Source: Pseudomonas cichorii
GTDB taxonomy: Bacteria; Pseudomonadota; Gammaproteobacteria; Pseudomonadales; Pseudomonadaceae
DNA length: 64,000 nt
NCBI RefSeq assembly: GCF_015471405.1
Contig: NZ_BLVZ01000007.1
Location: 1-64,000, forward strand
Direction: 5' to 3'
Under the pieces are notes generated by a model, which saw only the letters and a list, made by a program, of their open reading frames with translations, made no database searches and had not been told where the DNA came from. Shown here piece by piece: positions 1 to 16,006 of this stretch (the first letter of the stretch is position 1; the number at the start of each line of letters is the position of its first letter). Made by a program: the position numbers and the translations under genes.

Positions 1-109
1 AACGCAGGTGGGGGTTTTGTCTTTTATGGATCGAAAAACGCCTTTTCGTTTCTATGCATCCCAGGCTTGCGTGGCTATTATGCGTGCCTCATTGCTAGGC
101 GATATTTAC

Positions 110-1069
110 ATGATGACCTTGTTAAGGCTTCTTGCTGATGGCGAGTTTCACTCGGGGCAGGTTTTGGGTGATGTGCTCGGAGTCAGCAGAAGCGCCGTCT
201 GGAAGCGGCTTCAACAGCTTGAGGCTGAGTTAGGTGTTGAGGTGCATAAAGTGCGTGGCCGTGGTTACCGGCTCGCCAACCCTATCTCTCTTCTGGACTC
301 GTCTTCCATATCGCAAATGGGGCTTCCTGCTGGCTGGTCTGTTCATGTTGCCGGCTCAATCGACTCTACAAATGCCGAGGCGGTCCGCCTGATTGGTCAG
401 GGAGCGGCTATGCCTATGCTTGTCCTGGCAGAGAGGCAGATAGCTGGAAGAGGGCGGCGTGGTCGTAAATGGGTTAGCCCTTTTGGTGAAAACCTGTATT
501 ACAGCCTGGCGTTACGTATTGACGGCGGGATGCGCCAGCTTGAAGGTCTTAGCTTGCTTGTCGGGCTTGCTGTCATGCAGGTCTTGCGTGAGTCAGGGGT
601 CAAGGGGGCGGGGCTTAAATGGCCAAATGATGTTCTTGTAGGTAAGCACAAGATCGCCGGTATTCTTCTTGAACTGATCGGAGATCCCGCGGATGTATGC
701 CATGTGGTAATCGGGATCGGGGTCAATGTGAACATGCAGTCCTCTCCTGATGTGGATCAATCCTGGACATCTTTACGTCTGGAGACTGGTGCGCTTTCCG
801 ATCGCAACGGCCTGGCTGTCCGTTTAAGCCAGAAGCTTGATGCTTTGCTCGCATTGCACCGCGAGCAGGGATTTTCAGCGTTTCAGGCTGAGTGGGAGCA
901 GGGGCATTTATGGCAGGGGTGCTCTGTTACGCTGCTCTCTGGTGTCGAGGTGGTCGAGGGTGTTGTCTTGGGTGTCGATGTGCTTGGTGCGTTGCGTCTC
1001 GATGTAGGAGGCGTGGAGAAAAGCTTTAGTGGTGGTGAGCTCAGCCTGAGGTTGCGTGATGATACTTGA
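110..1069 (+). CDS. birA: Bifunctional biotin-protein ligase / biotin operon repressor BirA
   Basis: Activates biotin with ATP and transfers it to the carboxyl carrier protein of acetyl-CoA carboxylase; bifunctional members also repress biotin synthesis genes. An N-terminal winged helix-turn-helix (about residues 15-40, with [14 protein letters not shown]) marks the regulatory type. The biotin/ATP loop GRGRRGRKW is at residues 113-121, and KWPNDV follows in the catalytic core. The open frame extends upstream to position 8, but the extra 34 residues do not look like the family; two adjacent ATGs at 110 and 113 fit the 319-aa length usual in Pseudomonas. The stop overlaps the start of coaX, so the two are probably translationally coupled. 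Confidence 0.95.
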   Translation: MMTLLRLLADGEFHSGQVLGDVLGVSRSAVWKRLQQLEAELGVEVHKVRGRGYRLANPISLLDSSSISQMGLPAGWSVHVAGSIDSTNAEAVRLIGQGAAMPMLVLAERQIAGRGRRGRKWVSPFGENLYYSLALRIDGGMRQLEGLSLLVGLAVMQVLRESGVKGAGLKWPNDVLVGKHKIAGILLELIGDPADVCHVVIGIGVNVNMQSSPDVDQSWTSLRLETGALSDRNGLAVRLSQKLDALLALHREQGFSAFQAEWEQGHLWQGCSVTLLSGVEVVEGVVLGVDVLGALRLDVGGVEKSFSGGELSLRLRDDT

Positions 1070-1808
1070 ACTCGACTGTGGGAATAGCTTCATCAAATGG
1101 CGTGTAATTGATGTGGGAGGTGTTGCGCGATTTGCTGGTGGTGTCGTGGATTCTGATAGCGCGCTGCTGGAGCACTTGCTTCACCTCCCTGGATTGAAAT
1201 TGAGTGCCTGTCGCCTTGTCAGCGTTCGTAGTGCTGAAGAGACTGAGAAGCTGGTTTCTGCCCTTGTTCAGGGCTTTTCGATTCAGCCTGTCTGTGCTGC
1301 TCCCGCGAAGGAGCTGGCAGGTGTTGTGAATGGCTATGACGATTACGAGCGTTTGGGGCTCGATCGCTGGCTTGCCTTCGTCGGGGCTTATCATATTGTC
1401 CGAAAGGCGTGCCTGGTCATTGATCTTGGCACTGCTGTTACCTCCGACTTCGTGGATTCAGGCGGCCAGCACCTGGGCGGCTTCATATGTCCGGGTATGC
1501 CGTTGATGCGCAACCAGTTGCGCACTCACACGCGACGTATTCGATACGATGATGCGGCGGCGGAGCGTGCGTTGGTCAGCTTTGTTCCAGGGCGAGCAAC
1601 CTCTGAGGCGGTGGAGCGGGGCTGCTCCTTGATGTTGCGAGGCTTTGCCCTGACGCAGCTCGATCTGGCGCGGAGCTATTGGGGGGGGGATTTTTGTGTC
1701 TTCGTAACTGGCGGCGATTCCGGGCTGGTTGAGGATGTGCTTGCTGATGTTCGAGTGGTGCCAGACCTGGTTTTCGTTGGCCTGGCTCTGGCCTGTCCGT
1801 TGCGCTGA
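1059..1808 (+). CDS. coaX: Type III pantothenate kinase CoaX
   Basis: Catalyses the first step of coenzyme A synthesis, phosphorylating pantothenate. The protein (249 aa) has the type III ASKHA-fold motifs: [10 protein letters not shown] at the N-terminus, [17 protein letters not shown], and GGFICPGM. The frame could start at GTG 1056, but ATG 1059 gives the conserved [10 protein letters not shown] start. It overlaps the end of birA, an arrangement conserved in Pseudomonas. Type III enzymes are typically not feedback-inhibited by CoA (family knowledge). Confidence 0.95.
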   Translation: MILELDCGNSFIKWRVIDVGGVARFAGGVVDSDSALLEHLLHLPGLKLSACRLVSVRSAEETEKLVSALVQGFSIQPVCAAPAKELAGVVNGYDDYERLGLDRWLAFVGAYHIVRKACLVIDLGTAVTSDFVDSGGQHLGGFICPGMPLMRNQLRTHTRRIRYDDAAAERALVSFVPGRATSEAVERGCSLMLRGFALTQLDLARSYWGGDFCVFVTGGDSGLVEDVLADVRVVPDLVFVGLALACPLR

Positions 1809-1815
1809 GGTTTTT

Positions 1816-2244
1816 ATGCGTTGGCTATTCCTTTTGCTGTTGATGCTGAATGCCTTTTACTACATCTGGCATCAGCAGGAGGCTCCCTTGCGTGCCAAGG
1901 AGGTTCTTCCTCTGTCGTTGTACCGTGCTCCCCAGCAGGATATTCGATTGCTCAGTGAGTCTGATCTGGGGCATGCCTCTCGTGAGGCAGAAACCAGCTG
2001 TCTTTATCTAGGGGGCTTCCCGCGTCAGGAGGAGGCGCGTGCTGTCGAGCAGCGTCTCAATAGCCTGGATATACAGTCGCAGTTTCAGGTCTTGCCGTCG
2101 GCTGGTGTAGCTGGCTATTGGCTCAGGATTTCACCGGAGAGCCGACGTCTGGTCGGTGATGCTGTCGTCAATCAGTTGCTCCAGGATTTCCCGCAATTAA
2201 AAAACAAAATAATGTCTTGTGAAGGCATTGCAACTGCAGATTAG
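1816..2244 (+). CDS. SPOR-domain-like membrane-anchored protein
   Basis: Small 142-aa protein with one hydrophobic N-terminal segment (MRWLFLLLLMLNAFYYIW) that probably acts as a membrane anchor. A C-terminal region of about 75 residues (CLYLGGFPRQEEARAVEQRL onward) has the layout of a SPOR peptidoglycan-binding domain. It starts 7 bases after coaX and is the usual third gene of the birA-coaX cluster in Pseudomonas. The upstream in-frame extension from 1729 lies inside coaX and is rejected. Its cellular role is not established; peptidoglycan binding is inferred from the domain. Confidence 0.75.
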   Translation: MRWLFLLLLMLNAFYYIWHQQEAPLRAKEVLPLSLYRAPQQDIRLLSESDLGHASREAETSCLYLGGFPRQEEARAVEQRLNSLDIQSQFQVLPSAGVAGYWLRISPESRRLVGDAVVNQLLQDFPQLKNKIMSCEGIATAD

Positions 2245-2256
2245 TTTGCATAGAAT
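2228..2256 (+). promoter_or_regulatory. Sigma70-type promoter upstream of tRNA cluster (distal, P1)
   Basis: TTGCAA at 2228-2233, a 17-bp spacer, and TAGAAT at 2251-2256, followed by a GC-rich discriminator. It overlaps the 3' end of the SPOR gene and would start transcription near 2263, ahead of a foldable RNA and a second promoter. Confidence 0.65.
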
Positions 2257-2344
2257 GGCGCCCGCTTCGCAGTGAGGTGCAAACCTCGAAAGTGAAGCAG
2301 CAGTAGTCAACGCATGTAACCTCAGGTTTTTAATGAGAAAAAGG

Positions 2345-2373
2345 TTGACAGAAGGGCAGTAAGCATTGAGAAT
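2345..2373 (+). promoter_or_regulatory. Sigma70-type promoter of the tRNA-Tyr/Gly/Thr cluster (proximal, P2)
   Basis: Consensus -35 TTGACA at 2345-2350, 17-bp spacer, and GAGAAT at 2368-2373. The predicted start is a few bases before tRNA-Tyr, and the discriminator is GC-rich as in stable-RNA promoters. Confidence 0.7.
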
Positions 2374-2386
2374 GCTGCCTCGCTTA

Positions 2387-2471
<85 letters not shown>

Positions 2472-2495
2472 TATTTAGCGCGAGCTGCAAGTTGT

Positions 2496-2569
<74 letters not shown>

Positions 2570-2595
2570 TGTTTGCGGTTCTTGCAAAGTGTTTT

Positions 2596-2671
2596 GCTCT
2601 TGTAGCTCAGTTGGTAGAGCACACCCTTGGTAAGGGTGAGGTCAGCGGTTCAAATCCGCTCAAGAGCTCCA
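2596..2671 (+). tRNA. tRNA-Thr (GGT)
   Basis: 76-nt cloverleaf with acceptor GCTCTTG/CAAGAGC, anticodon GGT in CCTTGGTAAGG, T-loop GGTTCAAATCC and encoded CCA. It is the last gene of the cluster; in many gammaproteobacteria tufB follows, but here an intrinsic terminator does. Confidence 0.97.
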
Positions 2672-2676
2672 TTGCT

Positions 2677-2710
2677 AAAGGCAGATATGAAAATATCTGC
2701 CTTTGTTTTA
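2677..2710 (+). terminator. Intrinsic terminator after tRNA-Thr
   Basis: Perfect 12-bp stem AAAGGCAGATAT (2677-2688) / ATATCTGCCTTT (2693-2704) with a GAAA tetraloop, followed by GTTTTA. It ends the tRNA-Tyr/Gly/Thr unit. Confidence 0.85.
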
Positions 2711-2789
2711 AGTGGCTTCACTCTTGATGTGTTGCGCTTGAAGCTTTCGGTGTTATCGGCAGTATCTGCTGGTGAGGCTGAATGAAGTG

Positions 2790-2818
2790 TTGAAAAACTC
2801 TTGTCGGGTCCGCATAAT
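2790..2818 (+). promoter_or_regulatory. Promoter of tRNA-Trp-secE-nusG
   Basis: TTGAAA at 2790-2795, a 17-bp spacer, and CATAAT at 2813-2818, followed by a GC-rich discriminator. The predicted start is about 15 bases before tRNA-Trp. Confidence 0.7.
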
Positions 2819-2839
2819 GGTCGGCCTGATTTTGCTTTT

Positions 2840-2915
2840 AGGTCAGTAGCTCAATTGGCAGAGCGACGGTCTCCAAAACCGTAGGTTGGGGGTTCGATTC
2901 CCTCCTGACCTGCCA
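2840..2915 (+). tRNA. tRNA-Trp (CCA)
   Basis: 76-nt cloverleaf with acceptor AGGTCAG/CTGACCT, anticodon CCA in GTCTCCAAAAC, T-loop GGTTCGATTCC and encoded CCA. It lies immediately before secE, as usual in gammaproteobacteria. Confidence 0.97.
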
Positions 2916-2945
2916 GATTCCCTAGATGTAATCTGGCTTTCTTTT
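2912..2945 (+). terminator. Terminator-like hairpin overlapping the tRNA-Trp 3' end
   Basis: GCCAGATT (2912-2919) pairs perfectly with AATCTGGC (2930-2937), followed by TTTCTTTTC. The upstream arm contains the discriminator base and CCA end of tRNA-Trp. It may attenuate read-through into secE-nusG or help tRNA 3' processing. Confidence 0.5.
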
Positions 2946-2961
2946 CACAGGATCTCCGTAG

Positions 2962-3330
2962 ATGAATCCCAAGGCTGAAGCATCAGACTCTCGCTTTGAC
3001 TCGCTGAAATGGCTCTTGGTAGTCGCTTTGGTTGTCGTTGGTGTTGTCGGTAATCAGTATTACTCGTCCGCCCCGATTCTGTATCGTGTTCTTGTGCTTC
3101 TGGCAATTGCTGCTGTTGCTGCGTTTGTTGCTCTTCAAACCGGCAAAGGCAAGGCCTTCTTTGTTCTTGCAAAGGAAGCGCGCGCAGAGATCCGTAAAGT
3201 CGTATGGCCTACTCGCCAAGAGACCACGCAGACCACTTTGATTGTGGTGGCTGTTGTGTTGGTCATGGCGTTGCTGTTGTGGGGGCTTGACTCCCTGCTC
3301 GGCTGGCTTGTTTCCTTGATAGTTGGCTAA
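2962..3330 (+). CDS. secE: Preprotein translocase subunit SecE
   Basis: Essential subunit of the SecYEG inner-membrane protein channel. The 122-aa protein has three hydrophobic segments (about residues 14-32, 36-57 and 92-121), like the three-helix E. coli type. The conserved amphipathic stretch EARAEIRKVVWPTRQET precedes the last segment. It sits between tRNA-Trp and nusG, 9 bases upstream of nusG. Its partner secY is at 28.7 kb. Confidence 0.96.
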   Translation: MNPKAEASDSRFDSLKWLLVVALVVVGVVGNQYYSSAPILYRVLVLLAIAAVAAFVALQTGKGKAFFVLAKEARAEIRKVVWPTRQETTQTTLIVVAVVLVMALLLWGLDSLLGWLVSLIVG

Positions 3331-3339
3331 GGGTGTCCC

Positions 3340-3873
3340 GTGGCTAAGCGTTGGTACGTAGTGCATGCTTACTCGGGTTACGAGAAGCATGTAATGCGCT
3401 CGTTGATCGAGCGTGTGAAGCTGGCAGGCATGGAAGATGGCTTCGGCGAAATTCTGGTTCCCACTGAAGAAGTGGTTGAGATGCGTAATGGCCAGAAACG
3501 CAAAAGCGAGCGTAAATTCTTCCCTGGTTATGTGCTTGTCCAGATGGAAATGAATGAGGGTACTTGGCACTTGGTCAAGGACACTCCTCGCGTCATGGGT
3601 TTCATCGGCGGTACTGCTGATAAGCCAGCTCCAATCACCGACAAAGAGGCAGAAGCAATTCTGCGTCGCGTTGCTGATGGCAGCGATAAGCCGAAGCCAA
3701 AAACACTGTTCGAGCCAGGTGAAGTTGTTCGCGTCACCGACGGCCCGTTTGCTGATTTTAATGGCACGGTCGAAGAAGTTAACTACGAAAAGAGCCGTAT
3801 ACAAGTGGCGGTGCTCATTTTCGGACGTTCTACTCCGGTAGAACTAGAGTTCAGTCAGGTCGAAAAGGCATAA
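3340..3873 (+). CDS. nusG: Transcription termination/antitermination factor NusG
   Basis: Binds RNA polymerase through its N-terminal domain and Rho or ribosomal protein S10 through its C-terminal KOW domain, coupling transcription to translation. The 177-aa protein starts at GTG 3340 ([18 protein letters not shown]). The KOW domain begins near residue 125 ([19 protein letters not shown]). It is co-oriented with secE, 9 bases downstream, and is followed by a hairpin terminator before rplK. Confidence 0.97.
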   Translation: MAKRWYVVHAYSGYEKHVMRSLIERVKLAGMEDGFGEILVPTEEVVEMRNGQKRKSERKFFPGYVLVQMEMNEGTWHLVKDTPRVMGFIGGTADKPAPITDKEAEAILRRVADGSDKPKPKTLFEPGEVVRVTDGPFADFNGTVEEVNYEKSRIQVAVLIFGRSTPVELEFSQVEKA

Positions 3874-3891
3874 CTGAGCTGGAATCCCATA

Positions 3892-3920
3892 CCCCGCAGC
3901 CTAAGGCTGTGGGGTTTTTT
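3892..3920 (+). terminator. Intrinsic terminator/attenuator nusG-rplK
   Basis: CCCCGCAGCC (3892-3901), loop TAA, GGCTGTGGGG (3905-3914) with one G-T wobble, then six T. It separates secE-nusG from the L11 operon, probably with partial read-through. Confidence 0.85.
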
Positions 3921-3991
3921 CGTCGCTGGGATATACGTGTAAGTAGCCGGGGAGCCTTTATTGGCGTTTGAACCCGTAATTGGAGTGCCTC

Positions 3992-4423
3992 ATGGCCAAG
4001 AAGATAACCGCATACATCAAGCTGCAAGTGAAAGCCGCTCAGGCTAACCCTAGCCCGCCAGTTGGTCCTGCTCTGGGTCAGCACGGTGTGAACATCATGG
4101 AATTCTGTAAAGCATTCAACGCCCGTACTCAGGGTCTTGAGCCAGGCTTGCCGACTCCAGTGATCATCACTGTATACAGCGACCGTAGCTTCACTTTTGA
4201 AACAAAAAGTACCCCTGCCTCTGTTCTGCTGAAGAAAGCTGCAGGCTTGACCAGCGGCTCGGCTCGCCCGAACACCGTTAAAGTTGGCACCGTGACTCGC
4301 GCTCAACTGGAAGACATCGCTAAAGCAAAAAGCGCTGATCTGACAGCTGCAGACCTGGAAGCGGCCGTGCGTACCATCGCCGGTTCCGCTCGTAGCATGG
4401 GCCTTAACGTGGAGGGTGTGTAA
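3992..4423 (+). CDS. rplK: 50S ribosomal protein L11
   Basis: Component of the GTPase-associated centre of the large subunit, binding 23S rRNA near the L10-L12 stalk; needed for RelA activation (family knowledge). The 143-aa protein starts [21 protein letters not shown] 3992 is preferred over 3980 because it gives the conserved N-terminus. The proline-rich [19 protein letters not shown] region is present. Its stop codon overlaps the rplA start (TAATG). Confidence 0.98.
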   Translation: MAKKITAYIKLQVKAAQANPSPPVGPALGQHGVNIMEFCKAFNARTQGLEPGLPTPVIITVYSDRSFTFETKSTPASVLLKKAAGLTSGSARPNTVKVGTVTRAQLEDIAKAKSADLTAADLEAAVRTIAGSARSMGLNVEGV

Positions 4424-5118
4424 TGGCTAAGTTGACCAAACGTCAAAAGGCAATCGCTAGCAAGCTGGAAGCTGGCAAGGTCTACAACTTCGTAGACGCT
4501 GCTGCTCTGCTGACCGAGCTGTCTACCGTCAAGTTCAGCGAGTCTGTAGACGTTGCTGTTAACCTGGGCGTTGACCCTCGTAAGTCTGACCAGGTTGTTC
4601 GTAGCGCAACCGTTCTGCCGCACGGTACCGGTAAAACCGTACGTGTTGCTGTCTTCACCCAAGGCCCGGCTGCTGAAGCTGCTCTGGCTGCTGGTGCTGA
4701 CCGCGTTGGTATGGACGATCTGGCTGCCGAAATGAAAGCTGGCGACCTGAACTACGACGTAGTTATTGCTTCTCCTGATGCAATGCGCGTTGTTGGTCAA
4801 TTGGGTCAGGTTCTGGGTCCACGTGGCCTGATGCCTAACCCGAAAGTCGGTACCGTTACTCCTGACGTCGCTAACGCTGTCAAGAACGCCAAGGCTGGTC
4901 AGGTTCGTTATCGCACTGACAAAAACGGCATCATCCACACTTCCGTTGGCAAGGTCGGTTTCGACGCAGTCAAGCTGAAGGAAAACGTTGAAGCCCTGAT
5001 CGCTGATCTCAAGCGCATCAAGCCAGCTTCCTCGAAAGGCATTTATGTCAAGCGCGTTACCCTGAGCACCACCATGGGCCCAGGTCTAGTCATCGACCAG
5101 GGTTCTCTGGACGCGTAA
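4423..5118 (+). CDS. rplA: 50S ribosomal protein L1
   Basis: Forms the L1 stalk that contacts E-site tRNA. The 231-aa length is typical, with the signature [15 protein letters not shown] near residue 130. It overlaps rplK by one base, so the pair is translationally coupled; in E. coli L1 represses its own operon at the rplK leader, and the same is likely here. Confidence 0.98.
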   Translation: MAKLTKRQKAIASKLEAGKVYNFVDAAALLTELSTVKFSESVDVAVNLGVDPRKSDQVVRSATVLPHGTGKTVRVAVFTQGPAAEAALAAGADRVGMDDLAAEMKAGDLNYDVVIASPDAMRVVGQLGQVLGPRGLMPNPKVGTVTPDVANAVKNAKAGQVRYRTDKNGIIHTSVGKVGFDAVKLKENVEALIADLKRIKPASSKGIYVKRVTLSTTMGPGLVIDQGSLDA

Positions 5119-5125
5119 GACAGAC

Positions 5126-5145
5126 GTAACACATTTTTGTGTTAC
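5126..5145 (+). repeat. Perfect hairpin between rplA and rplJ
   Basis: GTAACACA (5126-5133), loop TTTT, TGTGTTAC (5138-5145), followed by TAAAAATT. It is AT-rich, so a weak attenuator or an RNA-processing site is more likely than a full terminator. Confidence 0.6.
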
Positions 5146-5149
5146 TAAA

Positions 5150-5311
5150 AATTGGGGTCCCTGCCTGGCGGGGGCTATCCAAGACCGTAGGCGACGCAAG
5201 TCTTAAACCACAAGCCTACGCAGATGGTGCTCCCGGTTCCTTACCGAATCAGACACCAAAACGACATCCGGCTCCGGCCAGATGAAACGGTAACAAGCAG
5301 GAGTTAAACCC
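5150..5311 (+). promoter_or_regulatory. rplJ leader, candidate L10(L12)4-binding autoregulatory RNA
   Basis: A 160-nt untranslated leader before rplJ containing GTAGGCGACGCAAGTC and a matching CCTACGCAGATGGTG segment that can pair (GTAGGC with GCCTAC). In gammaproteobacteria this position carries the L10 leader, where the L10-L12 complex represses rplJL translation. The assignment is by position and local pairing, not by covariance search. Confidence 0.55.
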
Positions 5312-5812
5312 GTGGCAATTAAACTCGAAGACAAGAAGGCCATCGTCGCTGAAGTCAACGAGGCTGCCAAAGTCGCTCTGTCTGCTGTCGTGGCTGATGC
5401 CCGTGGCGTGACAGTAGGCGCAATGACCGGACTCCGTAAAGAGGCTCGTGAAGCTGGCGTATACGTACGTGTCGTACGTAACACCCTGCTCAAGCGCGCT
5501 GTTGAAGGTACTGATTACAGTGTCCTCAATGACGCGTTCACAGGCCCGACCTTGATCGCATTCTCCAACGAGCATCCAGGCGCTGCTGCGCGTTTGTTCA
5601 AAGAGTTTGCGAAAGGTCAGGACAAGTTCGAGATCAAGGCAGCTGCGTTCGAGGGCAAGTTCCTCGCAGCTAATCAGATCGACGTACTGGCAACCTTGCC
5701 GACCCGTGACGAAGCAATTTCCCAGCTGATGAGCGTGATTCAGGGCGCTACCAGCAAATTGGCTCGTACTCTGGCGGCTGTTCGCGACCAGAAAGAAGCT
5801 GCCGCAGCCTAA
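5312..5812 (+). CDS. rplJ: 50S ribosomal protein L10
   Basis: Base of the ribosomal stalk; anchors L7/L12 dimers and contacts L11. The 166-aa protein begins at GTG 5312 ([20 protein letters not shown]), preceded by CAGGAG. The alanine-rich C-terminal helix that binds L12 is at the end ([20 protein letters not shown]). It is the first gene of the rplJL-rpoBC unit. Confidence 0.98.
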   Translation: MAIKLEDKKAIVAEVNEAAKVALSAVVADARGVTVGAMTGLRKEAREAGVYVRVVRNTLLKRAVEGTDYSVLNDAFTGPTLIAFSNEHPGAAARLFKEFAKGQDKFEIKAAAFEGKFLAANQIDVLATLPTRDEAISQLMSVIQGATSKLARTLAAVRDQKEAAAA

Positions 5813-5890
5813 GGCTGAGCATTTTCTCTCGCGTATTTTTGTTTATTTCGATGGTCGCGTAGGCCGTCCCCCAATTCAGGAATTAGATTC

Positions 5891-6256
5891 ATGTCTATCT
5901 CTCAAGACGATATCCTCAACGCAGTAGCCGAGATGTCCGTTCTGCAGGTTGTTGAGCTGATCAAAGCTTTTGAAGAAAAATTCGGCGTAACTGCTGCCGC
6001 TGCTTCGGCTGGTCCAGCTGTTGCTGCTGCTGTTGTTGAAGAGCAAACCGAATTCAACGTCATGCTGGTTGAAGCTGGCGAGAAGAAAGTTAACGTAATT
6101 AAAGCTGTTCGTGAACTGACCGGTCTGGGCCTGAAAGAAGCCAAGGCAGTCGTTGACGGCGCTCCAGCCCTGGTTCTGGAAGCAGTAGCAAAAGACGCTG
6201 CTGACAAAGCCAAAGCTGCTCTGGAAGAAGCAGGCGCCAAAGTCGAGCTGAAATAA
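5891..6256 (+). CDS. rplL: 50S ribosomal protein L7/L12
   Basis: Multicopy stalk protein that recruits translational GTPases. The 121-aa protein has an N-terminal dimerisation domain (residues 1-35), an alanine-rich hinge (about 36-52) and the globular C-terminal domain with [15 protein letters not shown]. It is followed by an attenuator hairpin before rpoB, as in E. coli, which sets the high L12:RNA polymerase ratio. Confidence 0.98.
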   Translation: MSISQDDILNAVAEMSVLQVVELIKAFEEKFGVTAAAASAGPAVAAAVVEEQTEFNVMLVEAGEKKVNVIKAVRELTGLGLKEAKAVVDGAPALVLEAVAKDAADKAKAALEEAGAKVELK

Positions 6257-6302
6257 GCATCGATTTTGAACGTCCAGCCCACGCGTTAAGCGAAAGGCTG
6301 AT

Positions 6303-6331
6303 GGCTGGTGGCTTTTGCCACCGGCCTTTTT
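6303..6331 (+). terminator. Attenuator between rplL and rpoB
   Basis: GGCTGGTGGC (6303-6312), loop TTTT, GCCACCGGCC (6317-6326) with one T-G wobble, then TTTTT. It should terminate part of the transcripts, reducing rpoBC expression relative to ribosomal proteins. Confidence 0.85.
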
Positions 6332-6367
6332 CCGTTACAGACGATTGGCTTTGCCAGCGTCCATAAC

Positions 6368-6412
6368 GTGCAAGTACCACCAAGATGGTGGCGCAAACCA
6401 AGGGGTTTGCAC
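6368..6412 (+). promoter_or_regulatory. Structured rpoB leader hairpins
   Basis: Two adjacent hairpins: CCACC (6377-6381)/GGTGG (6387-6391) and GCAAACC (6393-6399)/GGTTTGC (6404-6410). GTGCAA (6368-6373) can instead pair with TTGCAC (6407-6412), which would disrupt the second hairpin. This gives two mutually exclusive folds in the 145-nt leader after the attenuator. Confidence 0.45.
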
Positions 6413-6476
6413 GATTTTCTGGCTGCTTCCGTCGGGAGGGAGCCAAACAAGCAGGTGACCAAGCTGGGGAACGCTG

Positions 6477-10550
<4,074 letters not shown>

Positions 10551-10614
10551 CACGTGACGCGAATCGGGAGTGGTGCCGTATGGCCCGCTCCCTGCTCCGC
10601 CAGGAGGGAAAGCC

Positions 10615-14814
<4,200 letters not shown>

Positions 14815-14818
14815 GAGT

Positions 14819-14892
14819 AAAGCCTCGGCATTTTTCTCCGGTAACCACAGTATTCAGCTGTGGTCGCTGGAGGAAGAGGTCGGGGCTTTGTC
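14819..14892 (+). terminator. Large branched hairpin after rpoC
   Basis: An outer stem AAAGCCTCGGC (14819-14829) pairs with GTCGGGGCTTT (14879-14889) through 11 pairs including two G-T. It encloses CTCC/GGAG and ACCACAG/CTGTGGT. It is followed by a short T-containing tail and lies directly before the rpsL promoter, so it probably ends the rpoBC transcript. Confidence 0.6.
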
Positions 14893-14921
14893 TTGACTGG
14901 GGGCAGGATCCTCTTTAGACT
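14893..14921 (+). promoter_or_regulatory. Promoter of the str operon (rpsL-rpsG-fusA-tuf)
   Basis: TTGACT at 14893-14898, 17-bp spacer, and TAGACT at 14916-14921. The start is predicted near 14928, leaving an 84-nt leader before rpsL. Confidence 0.75.
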
Positions 14922-15011
14922 CTTGTACCCCTAAATTTGGCGGGGCTTACGCCCTGTCATTTGCTTTTCTTGTAAGACAATAGCGTCGCAAGACAACAGT
15001 GGAGCTAGTAG

Positions 15012-15383
15012 ATGGCAACTATCAACCAGCTGGTACGTCAGCCGCGTAAGCGTATCGTCGAGAAATCCGACGTGCCTGCGCTGCAGAACTGCCCGCAACG
15101 TCGCGGTGTGTGCACTCGTGTGTATACCACCACGCCGAAAAAACCTAACTCGGCATTGCGTAAAGTCTGCCGTGTGCGCCTGACCAACGGTTTCGAGGTT
15201 TCCTCGTACATCGGTGGTGAAGGTCACAACCTGCAAGAGCACAGCGTGGTACTGATCCGTGGCGGTCGTGTAAAAGACTTGCCAGGTGTTCGTTATCACA
15301 CCGTTCGTGGTTCTTTGGATACTTCCGGCGTTAAAGGTCGTAACCAGGGTCGCTCGAAATACGGTACCAAGAAGCCTAAGTAG
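15012..15383 (+). CDS. rpsL: 30S ribosomal protein S12
   Basis: Decoding-centre protein of the small subunit. The 123-aa sequence has the wild-type KKPNSALRK and [13 protein letters not shown] motifs, so no streptomycin-resistance substitution is visible at the classical lysines. First gene of the str operon, with its own promoter upstream. Confidence 0.99.
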   Translation: MATINQLVRQPRKRIVEKSDVPALQNCPQRRGVCTRVYTTTPKKPNSALRKVCRVRLTNGFEVSSYIGGEGHNLQEHSVVLIRGGRVKDLPGVRYHTVRGSLDTSGVKGRNQGRSKYGTKKPK

Positions 15384-15484
15384 TATTTGGCTTCTGTTTG
15401 AATTTGCAGATTTCTATTTTTCTGAGTCGATAAGAGTAAGGTCGGACGCATTCCTCTGGGGATGGTGGTTCCGAGCTAACCTGA

Positions 15485-15976
<492 letters not shown>

Positions 15977-16006
15977 TTCCGGCGTCACTAATTTTGCGAG
16001 GGCTTT

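Noticed and set aside
1-109. Promoter or end of an upstream gene before birA
   Set aside because: A TATTAT at 76-81 lacks a matching -35, and the first bases may be a terminator tail of an upstream gene, but neither can be supported from the fragment present.
15012-15383. Possible streptomycin-resistance change in rpsL
   Set aside because: Both lysine-containing motifs (KKPNSALRK and [11 protein letters not shown]) are wild type.
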